Positions 1 to 6,427 of a stretch of DNA of 9,182 bases are shown here, one piece after another. The DNA is from JAUNSR01 sp036655755 (GTDB lineage Bacteria; Bacteroidota; Bacteroidia; Bacteroidales; JAUNSR01). The notes under the pieces are model-generated. The model was not told where the DNA came from. It saw only the letters and a list, made by a program, of their open reading frames with translations, and did not search any database. The DNA is taken from the NCBI GenBank assembly GCA_036655755.1, contig JAVVPN010000101.1:1-9182 (forward strand), written 5' to 3'. Within the stretch, counting starts at the first letter, position 1. Each line of letters begins with the position of its first letter. The position numbers were made by a program, and so were the translations under genes.

Positions 1-1
1 T

Positions 2-52
2 CCAACCGACCCGAGATGGGACGAGCTTAAGAAATTAATAGATAATAATTAA
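2..52 (+). CDS. C-terminal tail of a DUF177/YceD-family protein (partial)
   Basis: Reading from base 2 gives 16 codons, PTDPRWDELKKLIDNN, followed by TAA at 50-52. The ending with DPRW..LKKLI matches what I know of the C-terminus of Bacteroidetes DUF177 (YceD) proteins, and this gene family sits directly upstream of rpmF in many bacteria. YceD is linked to 23S rRNA accumulation in some bacteria, but its biochemical role is not well defined. Only 11 bases separate its stop from the rpmF start, so the two are almost certainly co-transcribed. The rest of the gene lies outside the window. Identity rests on the short tail plus context. Confidence 0.7.
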   Translation, partial: PTDPRWDELKKLIDNN

Positions 53-63
53 AATAAAAAAAA

Positions 64-249
64 ATGGCACATCCTAAGAGAAGACAATCAAAGACGAGAA
101 CAGCCAAAAGAAGAACTCATGACAAAGCTCTAGTTCCTACAGTAGTAGTTTGCCCTAACTGTGGCGGATGGCACCTATACCACACTGTATGTGGTGAGTG
201 TGGATACTACCGTGGTAAGTTAGCTATTGAGAAAGAAGCTGCTATCTAA
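64..249 (+). CDS. rpmF: Large-subunit ribosomal protein L32 (bL32)
   Basis: A 61-residue basic protein of the expected length for bL32, a structural protein of the 50S subunit. The start MAHPKRRQSKTRTAKRR is the classic L32 N-terminus, a basic arm that contacts rRNA. It is followed by a zinc ribbon with two cysteine pairs, C30-x2-C33 and C43-x2-C46, so this is the zinc-binding (C+) form rather than the cysteine-less paralogue some bacteria use under zinc limitation. The ATG sits behind a purine-rich stretch of A residues without a clear Shine-Dalgarno site, as is usual in Bacteroidetes. It lies 11 bp after the DUF177 gene. A hairpin/T-run terminator follows at 295-326. Confidence 0.97.
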   Translation: MAHPKRRQSKTRTAKRRTHDKALVPTVVVCPNCGGWHLYHTVCGECGYYRGKLAIEKEAAI

Positions 250-283
250 TTTGTTTGTAAAGAAACAAATTCAAACATTTGAA
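249..283 (+). repeat. Two adjacent inverted repeats directly after rpmF
   Basis: ATTTGTTT (249-256) and AAACAAAT (263-270) form a perfect 8-bp stem with a 6-base loop, starting at the last base of the rpmF stop codon. TTCAAA (270-275) and TTTGAA (278-283) form a second perfect 6-bp palindrome sharing base 270 with the first. Both are A/T-rich and weak. They precede the better terminator hairpin at 295 and could stabilise the rpmF transcript 3' end or act in transcript ending. The structures are seen directly; any role is inference. Confidence 0.4.
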
Positions 284-294
284 TAAAAAATTAA

Positions 295-326
295 GCCCTA
301 ATGTTTATCTTTAGGGCAATTTTTTT
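295..326 (+). terminator. Rho-independent terminator after rpmF
   Basis: GCCCTAA (295-301) pairs perfectly with TTAGGGC (311-317) around a 9-base loop, followed by AA and a run of seven T (320-326). This is the standard form of an intrinsic terminator, 45 bases after the rpmF stop and 29 bases before fabH. It implies that fabH is read at least partly from its own promoter or by read-through. A TAnnTTTG-like 7/8 match (TATCTTTA, 306-313) overlaps the loop and right arm, but its nearest upstream TTTG (278-281) is 24 bases away, too far for confidence. Confidence 0.7.
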
Positions 327-355
327 ATTTATACCTCAGAACGTCATTATCGCTT

Positions 356-1354
356 ATGAAAAAGACAAATGCTATAATCACCGGCATAGCTGCATATGTT
401 CCTGATTATATTCTAAATAATGAAGAGTTGTCGACAATGGTCGATACAACAGATGAGTGGATAACAACCCGTATCGGTACCAAAGAACGCCATATCCTAA
501 AAGGTGAAGGAACCGGAGCGTCTGATCTGGGAGCACCTGCCGTAAAAGAACTACTTCAGAAAACAAATACTCAGCCGGACGAAATTGAATTGGTGATTTG
601 CTCCACTTCAACCCCCGACTACCGTTTCCCTTCTACCGCTTCTATTATTTCAGAAAAGTGTGGTATCAAGAAAGCTTTTTCATATGATATCCAGGCTGCA
701 TGTTCGGGCTTTTTATTTGCCCTGCAAACAGCTGCCGCATTTGTTCAGAGCGGAATGTATAAAAAAGTAATCGTAGTGACAGCCGAAAAGATGTCTTCTA
801 TGGTTGATTATACCGATCGTGCAACCTGTCCGATTTTCGGTGACGGAGGAGCTGCCGTAATGCTTGAGCCTTCTGACGAAGAATTGGGTGTAATGGATGC
901 CCTTTTACACACCGACGGTGTAGGTATGTCTCACTTGATGATGAAGGCCGGAGGTTCGGTAAACATCCCAACCTACGAAACCGTAGATCGCAAAGAGCAT
1001 TGCATTTATCAGGAAGGCCGCGTAGTATTCAAATACGCCGTTTCTTATATGTCTGAAGCTTCTGCTCAGATCATGGAAAAAAACAACCTTTCATTCAACG
1101 ATGTAGATTGGTTCGTACCACATCAGGCAAACCAGCGTATCATTGACGCTGCTGCTCAACGCATGGGCATCGATTCGTCGAAAGTGATGGTGAATATCCA
1201 GCGCTATGGTAATACCAGCTCTTCATCTATTCCATTGGCATTAGCCGAATGGGAAAGCCAGTTGAAAAAAGGCGACAATATTATCCTTGCTGCCTTCGGC
1301 GCCGGATTCACATGGGGGGCACTTTACCTGAAATGGGCTTATGACGGAAAATAA
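356..1354 (+). CDS. fabH: Beta-ketoacyl-[ACP] synthase III (KAS III)
   Basis: This enzyme starts fatty-acid chains by condensing an acyl-CoA primer with malonyl-ACP in the cytosol. The 332 residues match the usual FabH length. The Cys-His-Asn catalytic triad is intact: C116 in AACSGF, H256 in PHQAN and N286 in YGNTSS. The DTTDEWI segment (30-36) and the following RIGTKERH (39-46) are the conserved N-terminal thiolase-fold signature near the CoA site, and GDGGAA (162-167) and the C-terminal GAGFTWGA (315-322) are also conserved. In many bacteria plsX lies between rpmF and fabH; it is absent here, as is usual in Bacteroidales. The gene is enclosed by terminators at 295-326 and 1382-1411. Primer preference (acetyl-CoA versus branched acyl-CoA) cannot be read from the sequence, although Bacteroidales make branched fatty acids. 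Confidence 0.96.
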   Translation: MKKTNAIITGIAAYVPDYILNNEELSTMVDTTDEWITTRIGTKERHILKGEGTGASDLGAPAVKELLQKTNTQPDEIELVICSTSTPDYRFPSTASIISEKCGIKKAFSYDIQAACSGFLFALQTAAAFVQSGMYKKVIVVTAEKMSSMVDYTDRATCPIFGDGGAAVMLEPSDEELGVMDALLHTDGVGMSHLMMKAGGSVNIPTYETVDRKEHCIYQEGRVVFKYAVSYMSEASAQIMEKNNLSFNDVDWFVPHQANQRIIDAAAQRMGIDSSKVMVNIQRYGNTSSSSIPLALAEWESQLKKGDNIILAAFGAGFTWGALYLKWAYDGK

Positions 1355-1381
1355 TTAAAATTAAATAATCCCTTTATACAT

Positions 1382-1411
1382 AAACGTATCCCCACGGGGA
1401 TGCGTTTTTTT
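1382..1411 (+). terminator. Strong rho-independent terminator after fabH
   Basis: AAACGTATCCCC (1382-1393) pairs with GGGGATGCGTTT (1396-1407), a 12-bp stem with one G-T wobble (T1387 with G1402) and a very tight loop. It runs into seven consecutive T (1405-1411). The hairpin begins 27 bases after the fabH stop and should end that transcript efficiently, making era the first gene of a new unit. Confidence 0.88.
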
Positions 1412-1414
1412 GTA

Positions 1415-1422
1415 TATCTTTG
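1415..1422 (+). promoter_or_regulatory. Candidate -7 promoter element for era
   Basis: TATCTTTG fits the Bacteroidetes sigma-ABfr -7 consensus TAnnTTTG at every fixed base. It lies immediately after the fabH terminator and would place transcription start near 1429, with a leader of about 24 bases before the era ATG at 1453. The expected TTTG -33 element at the usual 19-21 base spacing is missing, because that position lies in the terminator stem. An alternative pairing uses this TTTG as a -33 element with CTAATTTG at 1442-1449, a poorer -7 match that would leave almost no leader. Confidence 0.4.
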
Positions 1423-1452
1423 TATTTCATTCGAGTAATAGCTAATTTGTTT

Positions 1453-2334
1453 ATGCATAAAGCCGGTTTTGTAAATATCGTAGGAAATCCCAATGTGGGG
1501 AAATCCACCCTGATGAACTCTTTGGTCGGAGAGCGGATCTCAATTATCACATCGAAAGCGCAGACCACCCGTCACCGTATCATGGGGATTGTCAATACGG
1601 AAGATATGCAGATCGTTTATTCAGACACTCCCGGAGTTCTTGAGCCCAACTACAAACTACAGCAATCCATGCTTGCTTTTTCGCAGTCAGCTCTTCAGGA
1701 CGCAGATGTTTTACTGTATGTAACCGATACAGTCGAAACACCTACCAAGAACCAGAAATTCATCGATAAGGTGAATAACCAGCAGGCTCCGATTATTTTG
1801 GTAATCAATAAAGTCGATCTCACGGATCAGAAAAAACTGGAAGATCTGGTAGCCCAATGGAAAGAAATCATTCCGAAGGCTGAAATCATTCCGCTTTCGG
1901 CACTACTAAAATTCAACCTTGACTATTTGTTGAAACGTATTCAGGATTTGCTTCCCGAATCGCCGCCTTTCTTCGATAAAGACGCGCTGACAGATAAACC
2001 TGCCCGTTTCTTCGTAACCGAAATTATCCGCGAAAAGATTCTTGAAGTGTACGACAAGGAGATCCCTTACTCTTGTGAGGTGATGGTTGAACAATTTAAG
2101 GAGTCCGATAGTTTGATTCATATAAACGCGGTGATCTTTGTCGAACGCGATTCTCAGAAAGGAATCATTATCGGCAAACAAGGTAGCGCTTTGAAAAAGG
2201 TAGGAACGATGGCCCGTAAAGACATCGAAGCCTTCTTCCAGAAAAAAGTGTTCCTTGAAATGCATGTCAAAGTAGAACGCGACTGGAGAAGTCGTGAGAA
2301 CAAGCTTAAAAGCTTTGGCTATACGCAGGAATAA
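1453..2334 (+). CDS. era: GTPase Era, 30S ribosome assembly factor
   Basis: Era binds the 3' end of 16S rRNA and couples GTP hydrolysis to maturation of the 30S subunit. At 293 residues it has the usual length and two-domain layout. GTPase motifs: G1 GNPNVGKS (11-18), G2 region SKAQTTRHR (35-43), G3 DTPG (59-62), G4 NKVD (120-123), G5 SAL (150-152). The C-terminal KH RNA-binding domain carries its GxxG loop as GKQG (242-245) before the basic helix. I chose the ATG at 1453 because MHKAGFVNIVGNPNVGKS is the family N-terminus. A longer reading from TTG at 1420 adds 11 residues without similarity and would start inside the candidate promoter. The next gene is der, 65 bp downstream with no terminator between, so both are probably co-transcribed. 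Confidence 0.96.
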   Translation: MHKAGFVNIVGNPNVGKSTLMNSLVGERISIITSKAQTTRHRIMGIVNTEDMQIVYSDTPGVLEPNYKLQQSMLAFSQSALQDADVLLYVTDTVETPTKNQKFIDKVNNQQAPIILVINKVDLTDQKKLEDLVAQWKEIIPKAEIIPLSALLKFNLDYLLKRIQDLLPESPPFFDKDALTDKPARFFVTEIIREKILEVYDKEIPYSCEVMVEQFKESDSLIHINAVIFVERDSQKGIIIGKQGSALKKVGTMARKDIEAFFQKKVFLEMHVKVERDWRSRENKLKSFGYTQE

Positions 2335-2354
2335 ATCAATAGTAAAACATTTAA

Positions 2355-2371
2355 ACGACTGGGATAGTCGT
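2355..2371 (+). repeat. Small hairpin between era and der
   Basis: ACGACT (2355-2360) and AGTCGT (2366-2371) form a perfect 6-bp stem with the loop GGGAT. No T run follows, so it is not a terminator. It sits 28 bases before the der start and could influence translation or RNA processing, or be chance. Confidence 0.3.
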
Positions 2372-2399
2372 AACCAATAAAAGAACAGTAATACAGTTT

Positions 2400-3713
2400 A
2401 TGGGAAATATCGTAGCAATCGTAGGACGCCCCAATGTAGGTAAGTCTACCTTGTTCAACCGTCTGACTGAAAGCCGTGCCGCAATCGTTAACGATGTGGC
2501 CGGAACTACCCGCGACCGTCAGTATGGAAAAGTAGAATGGGGGAAAAGAGAATTCTCTCTGATTGATACCGGTGGTTGGGTTACCAATTCGGAAGACGTT
2601 TTCGAAGAGGAGATCAACAAACAGGTATCCATCGCGATGGAAGAAGCGGATGTAATCCTTTTCGTGGTAGACGTAATGAACGGTACTACCGACCTTGATG
2701 ATGAAGTAGCCAAAATCTTGCGCCGCTCTAAAAAACCGGTAATCCTGATTGCCAATAAGGCCGATAACTTCGACCTTCACTATTCGGCAGCCGAATTCTA
2801 TTCATTCGGATTGGGCGATCCGTTCCCTGTATCTGCGGTAAGCGGATCGGGTACAGGTGACCTTTTGGATATCATCATCTCTAAATTCACAAAAGATGAA
2901 GAACCTGAAGTAATCGAAGACCTTCCGCGCTTTGCCGTTGTAGGGCGTCCGAACGCAGGTAAATCATCAATCATCAACGCGTTCATCGGTGAAGAGCGTT
3001 ACATCGTAACAAACGTAGCCGGAACAACTCGCGATTCAATCTATTCGAAATACAATAAATTCGGATTCGACTTTTACCTGGTAGATACCGCAGGTATCCG
3101 TAAAAAAGGAAAAGTGGTTGAAGATGTCGAATACTACTCAGTACTTCGTTCGGTAAGAGCAATCGAGAATTCGGATGTTTGTATCCTTTTGGTTGATGCC
3201 ACACGTGGTATCGAAGCGCAGGACCTGAACATCTACCAGCTTATCCAACGTAACAAAAAAGGATTGGTAGTTTGTATCAACAAATGGGACCTTGTAGAAG
3301 ATAAATCAAACAAAGCGATCAAAGAGCTTGAAAACGCAATTTACGAACGCTTTGCGCCGTTTACCGATTTCCCGATCATCTTTACGTCGGTACTTACAAA
3401 ACAGCGTATTTTCAAAGTGCTTGAAACGGCTGTCGAAGTATATGAAAACCGTAAACGCCTTGTTCCTACAGCGAAGTTGAACGAATACATGCTTGAAGTG
3501 ATTGAGCGTTATCCGCCACCGGCGCACAAAGGAAAATACGTGAAGATTAAATATGTTACACAGCTGAAAGATTCGCAAGTGCCAACATTCATCTTCTTCT
3601 GTAACCTTCCTCAGTGGGTGAAAGATCCTTACAAACGTTTCCTTGAGAATAAAATCCGTGCAAACTGGGATTTCACCGGTACACCGATCAACATTTTCAT
3701 GCGTGAAAAGTAA
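2400..3713 (+). CDS. der: GTPase Der (EngA), 50S ribosome assembly factor
   Basis: Der is the only widespread bacterial GTPase with two G domains in tandem and is essential for late 50S subunit assembly. The 437 residues match the family. First G domain: GRPNVGKS (9-16), AGTTRD (34-39), DTGG (56-59), NKAD (119-122). An acidic linker near 165-174 leads to the second G domain: GRPNAGKS (182-189), AGTTRD (207-212), DTAG (229-232), NKWD (294-297). The rest, about 350-437, is the KH-like RNA-binding domain, with the conserved RYPPPAHKGKYVKIKY stretch. All nucleotide-binding motifs are intact. The start ATG follows era by 65 bp with no Shine-Dalgarno site. The gene ends at a convergent junction with a strong terminator at 3742-3782. 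Confidence 0.97.
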   Translation: MGNIVAIVGRPNVGKSTLFNRLTESRAAIVNDVAGTTRDRQYGKVEWGKREFSLIDTGGWVTNSEDVFEEEINKQVSIAMEEADVILFVVDVMNGTTDLDDEVAKILRRSKKPVILIANKADNFDLHYSAAEFYSFGLGDPFPVSAVSGSGTGDLLDIIISKFTKDEEPEVIEDLPRFAVVGRPNAGKSSIINAFIGEERYIVTNVAGTTRDSIYSKYNKFGFDFYLVDTAGIRKKGKVVEDVEYYSVLRSVRAIENSDVCILLVDATRGIEAQDLNIYQLIQRNKKGLVVCINKWDLVEDKSNKAIKELENAIYERFAPFTDFPIIFTSVLTKQRIFKVLETAVEVYENRKRLVPTAKLNEYMLEVIERYPPPAHKGKYVKIKYVTQLKDSQVPTFIFFCNLPQWVKDPYKRFLENKIRANWDFTGTPINIFMREK

Positions 3714-3741
3714 AAAAATAACCGCCCTGCGGTTCTAAAAT

Positions 3742-3782
3742 AAAAAACCACACAATTGGATTTTCAATTGTGTGGTTTTTTT
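3742..3782. terminator. Bidirectional terminator between der and the export operon
   Basis: AAAAAACCACACAATTG (3742-3758) and CAATTGTGTGGTTTTTT (3765-3781) are a perfect 17-bp inverted repeat around the loop GATTTT. The run of T at 3776-3782 terminates the + strand der transcript, and the run of A at 3742-3747 is the matching T run for the - strand. It lies 28 bases after der and 26 bases beyond the stop of the last export gene, so it serves both convergent units. A smaller GC-rich hairpin, AACCGC/GCGGTT at 3720-3734, precedes it on the der side. Confidence 0.92.
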
Positions 3783-3808
3783 ATATCCTTCCATTCGGCT
3801 CACGCCCA

Positions 3809-5050
3809 TTATTCAATCGATTTCAGTGGTTCCGATTTTATATGTTCCTGCAGCATGCGCATACTCTTTTGCAATTGATAGCGGTATACCGCGCAAGCCG
3901 TAAAGAAATAGAAAATCGTCAGTCCCCATTCAAACACATAATAGTGTTTGATATCTTGCAAGGTGGCTCCACATGAATTGATCTGTACGAATCCCTGAAT
4001 GCCATACGTCGAAGGGATCATCGATGCTACCCATTGCCATGGACGAGGAATCGAAACCCACGGCCAGGTGATACCCGACATAAACAGAAGCGGAATCGAC
4101 ATAAACACGAAAAACAACATCGGTATTTCACGTCCGCGGATAATGCAAGAGAGCGTCATCCCCATAAAAATTGAAGCCAGTAAGAACGGTGTCATAAACA
4201 GAGCCAGCGTAGTCATATCGGCTAATCGAGGGAAATCAAATAGTTCAGGCACTACGATCATCGTCCAGAAAGAAGTAATCACGCTGATGGTTATAAAACA
4301 CAACGCCTTCCCGAAAATGATACGGAACGTACCGAAATAATGATGATTCAGCGGAATCAGCTCATGGTTGCGGTTTCGCTCCCGTTGCGTGCCGGCCAAT
4401 AAGCCGATAGCCAATAACAGCGATTGCTGAATAACCAATACCTCTACCGCAGGCATGATGAATGAAGCAAACCCTTGTGCCGGATTATAAAGAGCCAATG
4501 AAGCAGCCTTTACCGGATTCAAAGCCATCGACTGTTGTTTAAGGGTTGCACCCACCAATCCTTCCTCCTGCAGAATCTGATTAAACGCTCCCGTTACATC
4601 CGTACTTGCCATCAGTACATTCCGGTAAAACAGAAGCGAATTCATATCGCAATACATCATGAGGTTCGATTGTTCCCCCCGATAGATATTCCGTTCAAAA
4701 TCCCGATTAATATCCAGAATCGCAAAAGCCTTCTGTTCGGCAGTGAGCGCTTTCGCTTCCTCCATGTTCGCCGCATACGATGCTATATGTATCTGTGGCG
4801 TTCCGTCGAGCATGCGGCAATACTTCCGACTCAGGGTAGTACGTGAATTGTCTACCACTACAATCGGAATTTCGCGTGGCGTTTCGGGATTATAGATCAA
4901 ACCGTAAATCACCGGATAACCCAGCGGAAGCAAAAACAGAAAGATCATCGCTCCCCCGTCTTTAAAGATTGTCTTGAACTCCTGCTTCCAGATGTAAGCC
5001 GCATCAAGAAATCCTTGGCGAATAGTTCCCCAGATCGAATTCTTATTCAT
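3809..5050 (-). CDS. ABC-2 type transporter permease (second permease of export operon)
   Basis: A 413-residue inner-membrane protein of the ABC2_membrane_3 type, as in YbhS/YbhR and YhhJ exporters. One hydrophobic segment (about 33-53) precedes a large soluble domain (about 55-190) expected in the periplasm. Five more hydrophobic segments follow near 194-219, 244-268, 279-303, 307-330 and 370-390. The motif FMSGITWPW..IP.PWQW (323-340) and IPSTYGIQGF (345-354) are the C-terminal signature of this permease family. It would pair with the permease at 5225-6397, which has the same topology, to form the membrane core of an exporter fed by the HlyD adaptor and the TolC channel. No Walker A or ABC signature motif is present here or in its neighbours. 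It is the last gene of the operon, separated from the previous permease by a 174-bp repeat-bearing spacer without an obvious promoter. The substrate is unknown. Confidence 0.88.
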   Translation of the reverse strand: MNKNSIWGTIRQGFLDAAYIWKQEFKTIFKDGGAMIFLFLLPLGYPVIYGLIYNPETPREIPIVVVDNSRTTLSRKYCRMLDGTPQIHIASYAANMEEAKALTAEQKAFAILDINRDFERNIYRGEQSNLMMYCDMNSLLFYRNVLMASTDVTGAFNQILQEEGLVGATLKQQSMALNPVKAASLALYNPAQGFASFIMPAVEVLVIQQSLLLAIGLLAGTQRERNRNHELIPLNHHYFGTFRIIFGKALCFITISVITSFWTMIVVPELFDFPRLADMTTLALFMTPFLLASIFMGMTLSCIIRGREIPMLFFVFMSIPLLFMSGITWPWVSIPRPWQWVASMIPSTYGIQGFVQINSCGATLQDIKHYYVFEWGLTIFYFFTACAVYRYQLQKSMRMLQEHIKSEPLKSIE

Positions 5051-5079
5051 TTGTATATAATCTATTTTTTTACATCAAG

Positions 5080-5216
5080 GTACAAATGCGCCATTTATAC
5101 ACCTTTTATTTGGTATCTCAACTTTAGGTGAGTTATGGCGGTTCCATTTGTAGATTATTTATTTTTATACTAACGTATAAATGCGCCAACCTTATTTCGA
5201 TAAGTGATGGCGCTTT
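5080..5216. repeat. Alternating GCGCCA-centred inverted/direct repeats between the permease genes
   Basis: The 174-bp spacer holds GTACAAATGCGCCA (5080-5093) and GTATAAATGCGCCA (5175-5188), matching at 13 of 14 bases. In the opposite orientation it holds TGGCG..ATTTGTA split by five bases (5136-5152) and TGGCGCTTT (5208-5216). The order of orientations is therefore + - + -. The right pair folds as an outer stem AAA(T)GCGCCA/TGGCGCTTT enclosing a perfect CTTAT-TTCG-ATAAG hairpin (5191-5204). The left copy also forms GTACAAAT/ATTTATAC (5080-5087, 5093-5100), and TTTATAC/GTATAAA (5164-5170, 5175-5181) is a competing hairpin. It contains no ORF. It resembles REP/MITE-like or riboregulatory intergenic structure; I cannot assign it to a known family. 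Confidence 0.65.
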
Positions 5217-5224
5217 CATCGTCA

Positions 5225-6397
5225 TTACGGTTTATAAATCTGTTGATAAAGTGCTTTCTTCAATCGTGGCAACACCGGCAGCGGAGCAAAGATAAACACC
5301 GCAAGGGCCAGATAATGAGGCAAACTATACCATAACGGAAGGCCGTTGAGTGCCTGGTCGCCATAAATCAAGAAATAATGGCGTATCGGGAAGAGAGGAG
5401 CCAGATAATGGAACGGTTTATACATCGCGATAACCGGTAGGGAGAACCCTACTATCGAGAATGCCACCACCCCTGTCAGGCAGGCGAAACTCAATCCCAA
5501 ACGCAAGCTTGGCAAGCATCCGATCATGAATACCCCTACCGCCTGGCTCGCGATCACCATCAACATCATCCCGGCAATCATCGGCAAGATGCCGTTCTGC
5601 AGCGGGAAGTGCAAATAGCCATACAGATAGATCTGAAGCAATACTCCCAGAATCGTAAACAAGATAGTTTGAGGCAACAGTTTGCCAATCAGAAGACGCA
5701 ATATCGAGCGGTTGCTGTTTACCAATAAACGGCGAGAGTTGCCCTCCTTGATCTCAATACCGATTACGAACACCGTCATAATAAAGATCATCAGCTCGAG
5801 CATACACGGCAGAATCACATTATTTAAGAAGATCGAATAACTGATCCACGGATTCCCCAGCGCGTTCGTATTGAGTACCACCGGCTGCAACTGCGGGGCG
5901 ATCTCTTCGGCCGACATCCCTTTGGCCAGCATTACCGAGCGTGCTACCGAACCGTTGGCCAGTGCCGCCGATAGTTTCAAAGCCTTATAGGTAAACAACC
6001 CCGCAACAAAATAAGCGTCGTTCGAAAAGAACGCCAGTTCCGGCTGCTTTCCCGAAGAGGCTTTCGCTTCGAATCCCTCCGGAATCACCATAAAGGCGTA
6101 CACCTCGTTGCGTTGCATCGCTTGGCGAGCGGCCGTATAGCTTTCGAGTTTTTGGGTTACCTCTACCGAACTCATGCTGTTGAGCGTGCGGATCAGGTTA
6201 CGCGATACGTTGGTCTGATCATGATCAACCACCGCTACCGGCAACCGCTCCGGAACTCCGTTCCACATCAGTGTCGTAAAAAAGAAATAACAGAACAAAG
6301 GAATCCCCACAATACAGATCAGATATACGGGGCGGCTAAAAAAGCGGCGCCATTCACGCATAAAGATCGCAGATATTCCTTTTTGTATTTTACTCAT
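5225..6397 (-). CDS. ABC-2 type transporter permease (first permease of export operon)
   Basis: A 390-residue integral inner-membrane protein of the ABC-2 permease family. A hydrophobic segment at about 23-44 follows an amphipathic basic N-terminus (MREWRRFFSRP). A soluble domain at about 48-185 contains the family-typical LPVAVVDHDQT..SR stretch (52-66). Hydrophobic segments near 190-213, 233-257, 269-294, 300-323 and 359-376 complete the six-segment layout shared with the downstream permease; PFHYLAPLFPIRHY (328-341) sits where that protein has its PSTYG motif. Both are probably half-transporters forming a heterodimer. The start lies 30 bases after the adaptor gene, so the genes are co-transcribed. 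ATPase motifs are absent, and the coding subunit that would energise it is not in this window. The substrate is unknown. Confidence 0.87.
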   Translation of the reverse strand: MSKIQKGISAIFMREWRRFFSRPVYLICIVGIPLFCYFFFTTLMWNGVPERLPVAVVDHDQTNVSRNLIRTLNSMSSVEVTQKLESYTAARQAMQRNEVYAFMVIPEGFEAKASSGKQPELAFFSNDAYFVAGLFTYKALKLSAALANGSVARSVMLAKGMSAEEIAPQLQPVVLNTNALGNPWISYSIFLNNVILPCMLELMIFIMTVFVIGIEIKEGNSRRLLVNSNRSILRLLIGKLLPQTILFTILGVLLQIYLYGYLHFPLQNGILPMIAGMMLMVIASQAVGVFMIGCLPSLRLGLSFACLTGVVAFSIVGFSLPVIAMYKPFHYLAPLFPIRHYFLIYGDQALNGLPLWYSLPHYLALAVFIFAPLPVLPRLKKALYQQIYKP

Positions 6398-6427
6398 GAA
6401 CTCAGGTTTAAATAAACAGATTTAAAA

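Noticed and set aside
1420..1452. N-terminal extension of era from a TTG at 1420
   Set aside because: The 11 extra residues have no family counterpart and overlap the candidate promoter; ATG 1453 gives the canonical Era N-terminus.
1906..2780. - strand open frames opposite era and der (1906-2265, 2319-2780)
   Set aside because: They are antisense to intact GTPase genes, without recognisable motifs, and best explained by the codon use of the real genes.
5080..5216. CRISPR array or insertion sequence remnant in the permease spacer
   Set aside because: Repeats are too short, alternate in orientation and lack regular spacers; no transposase-like reading frame is present.
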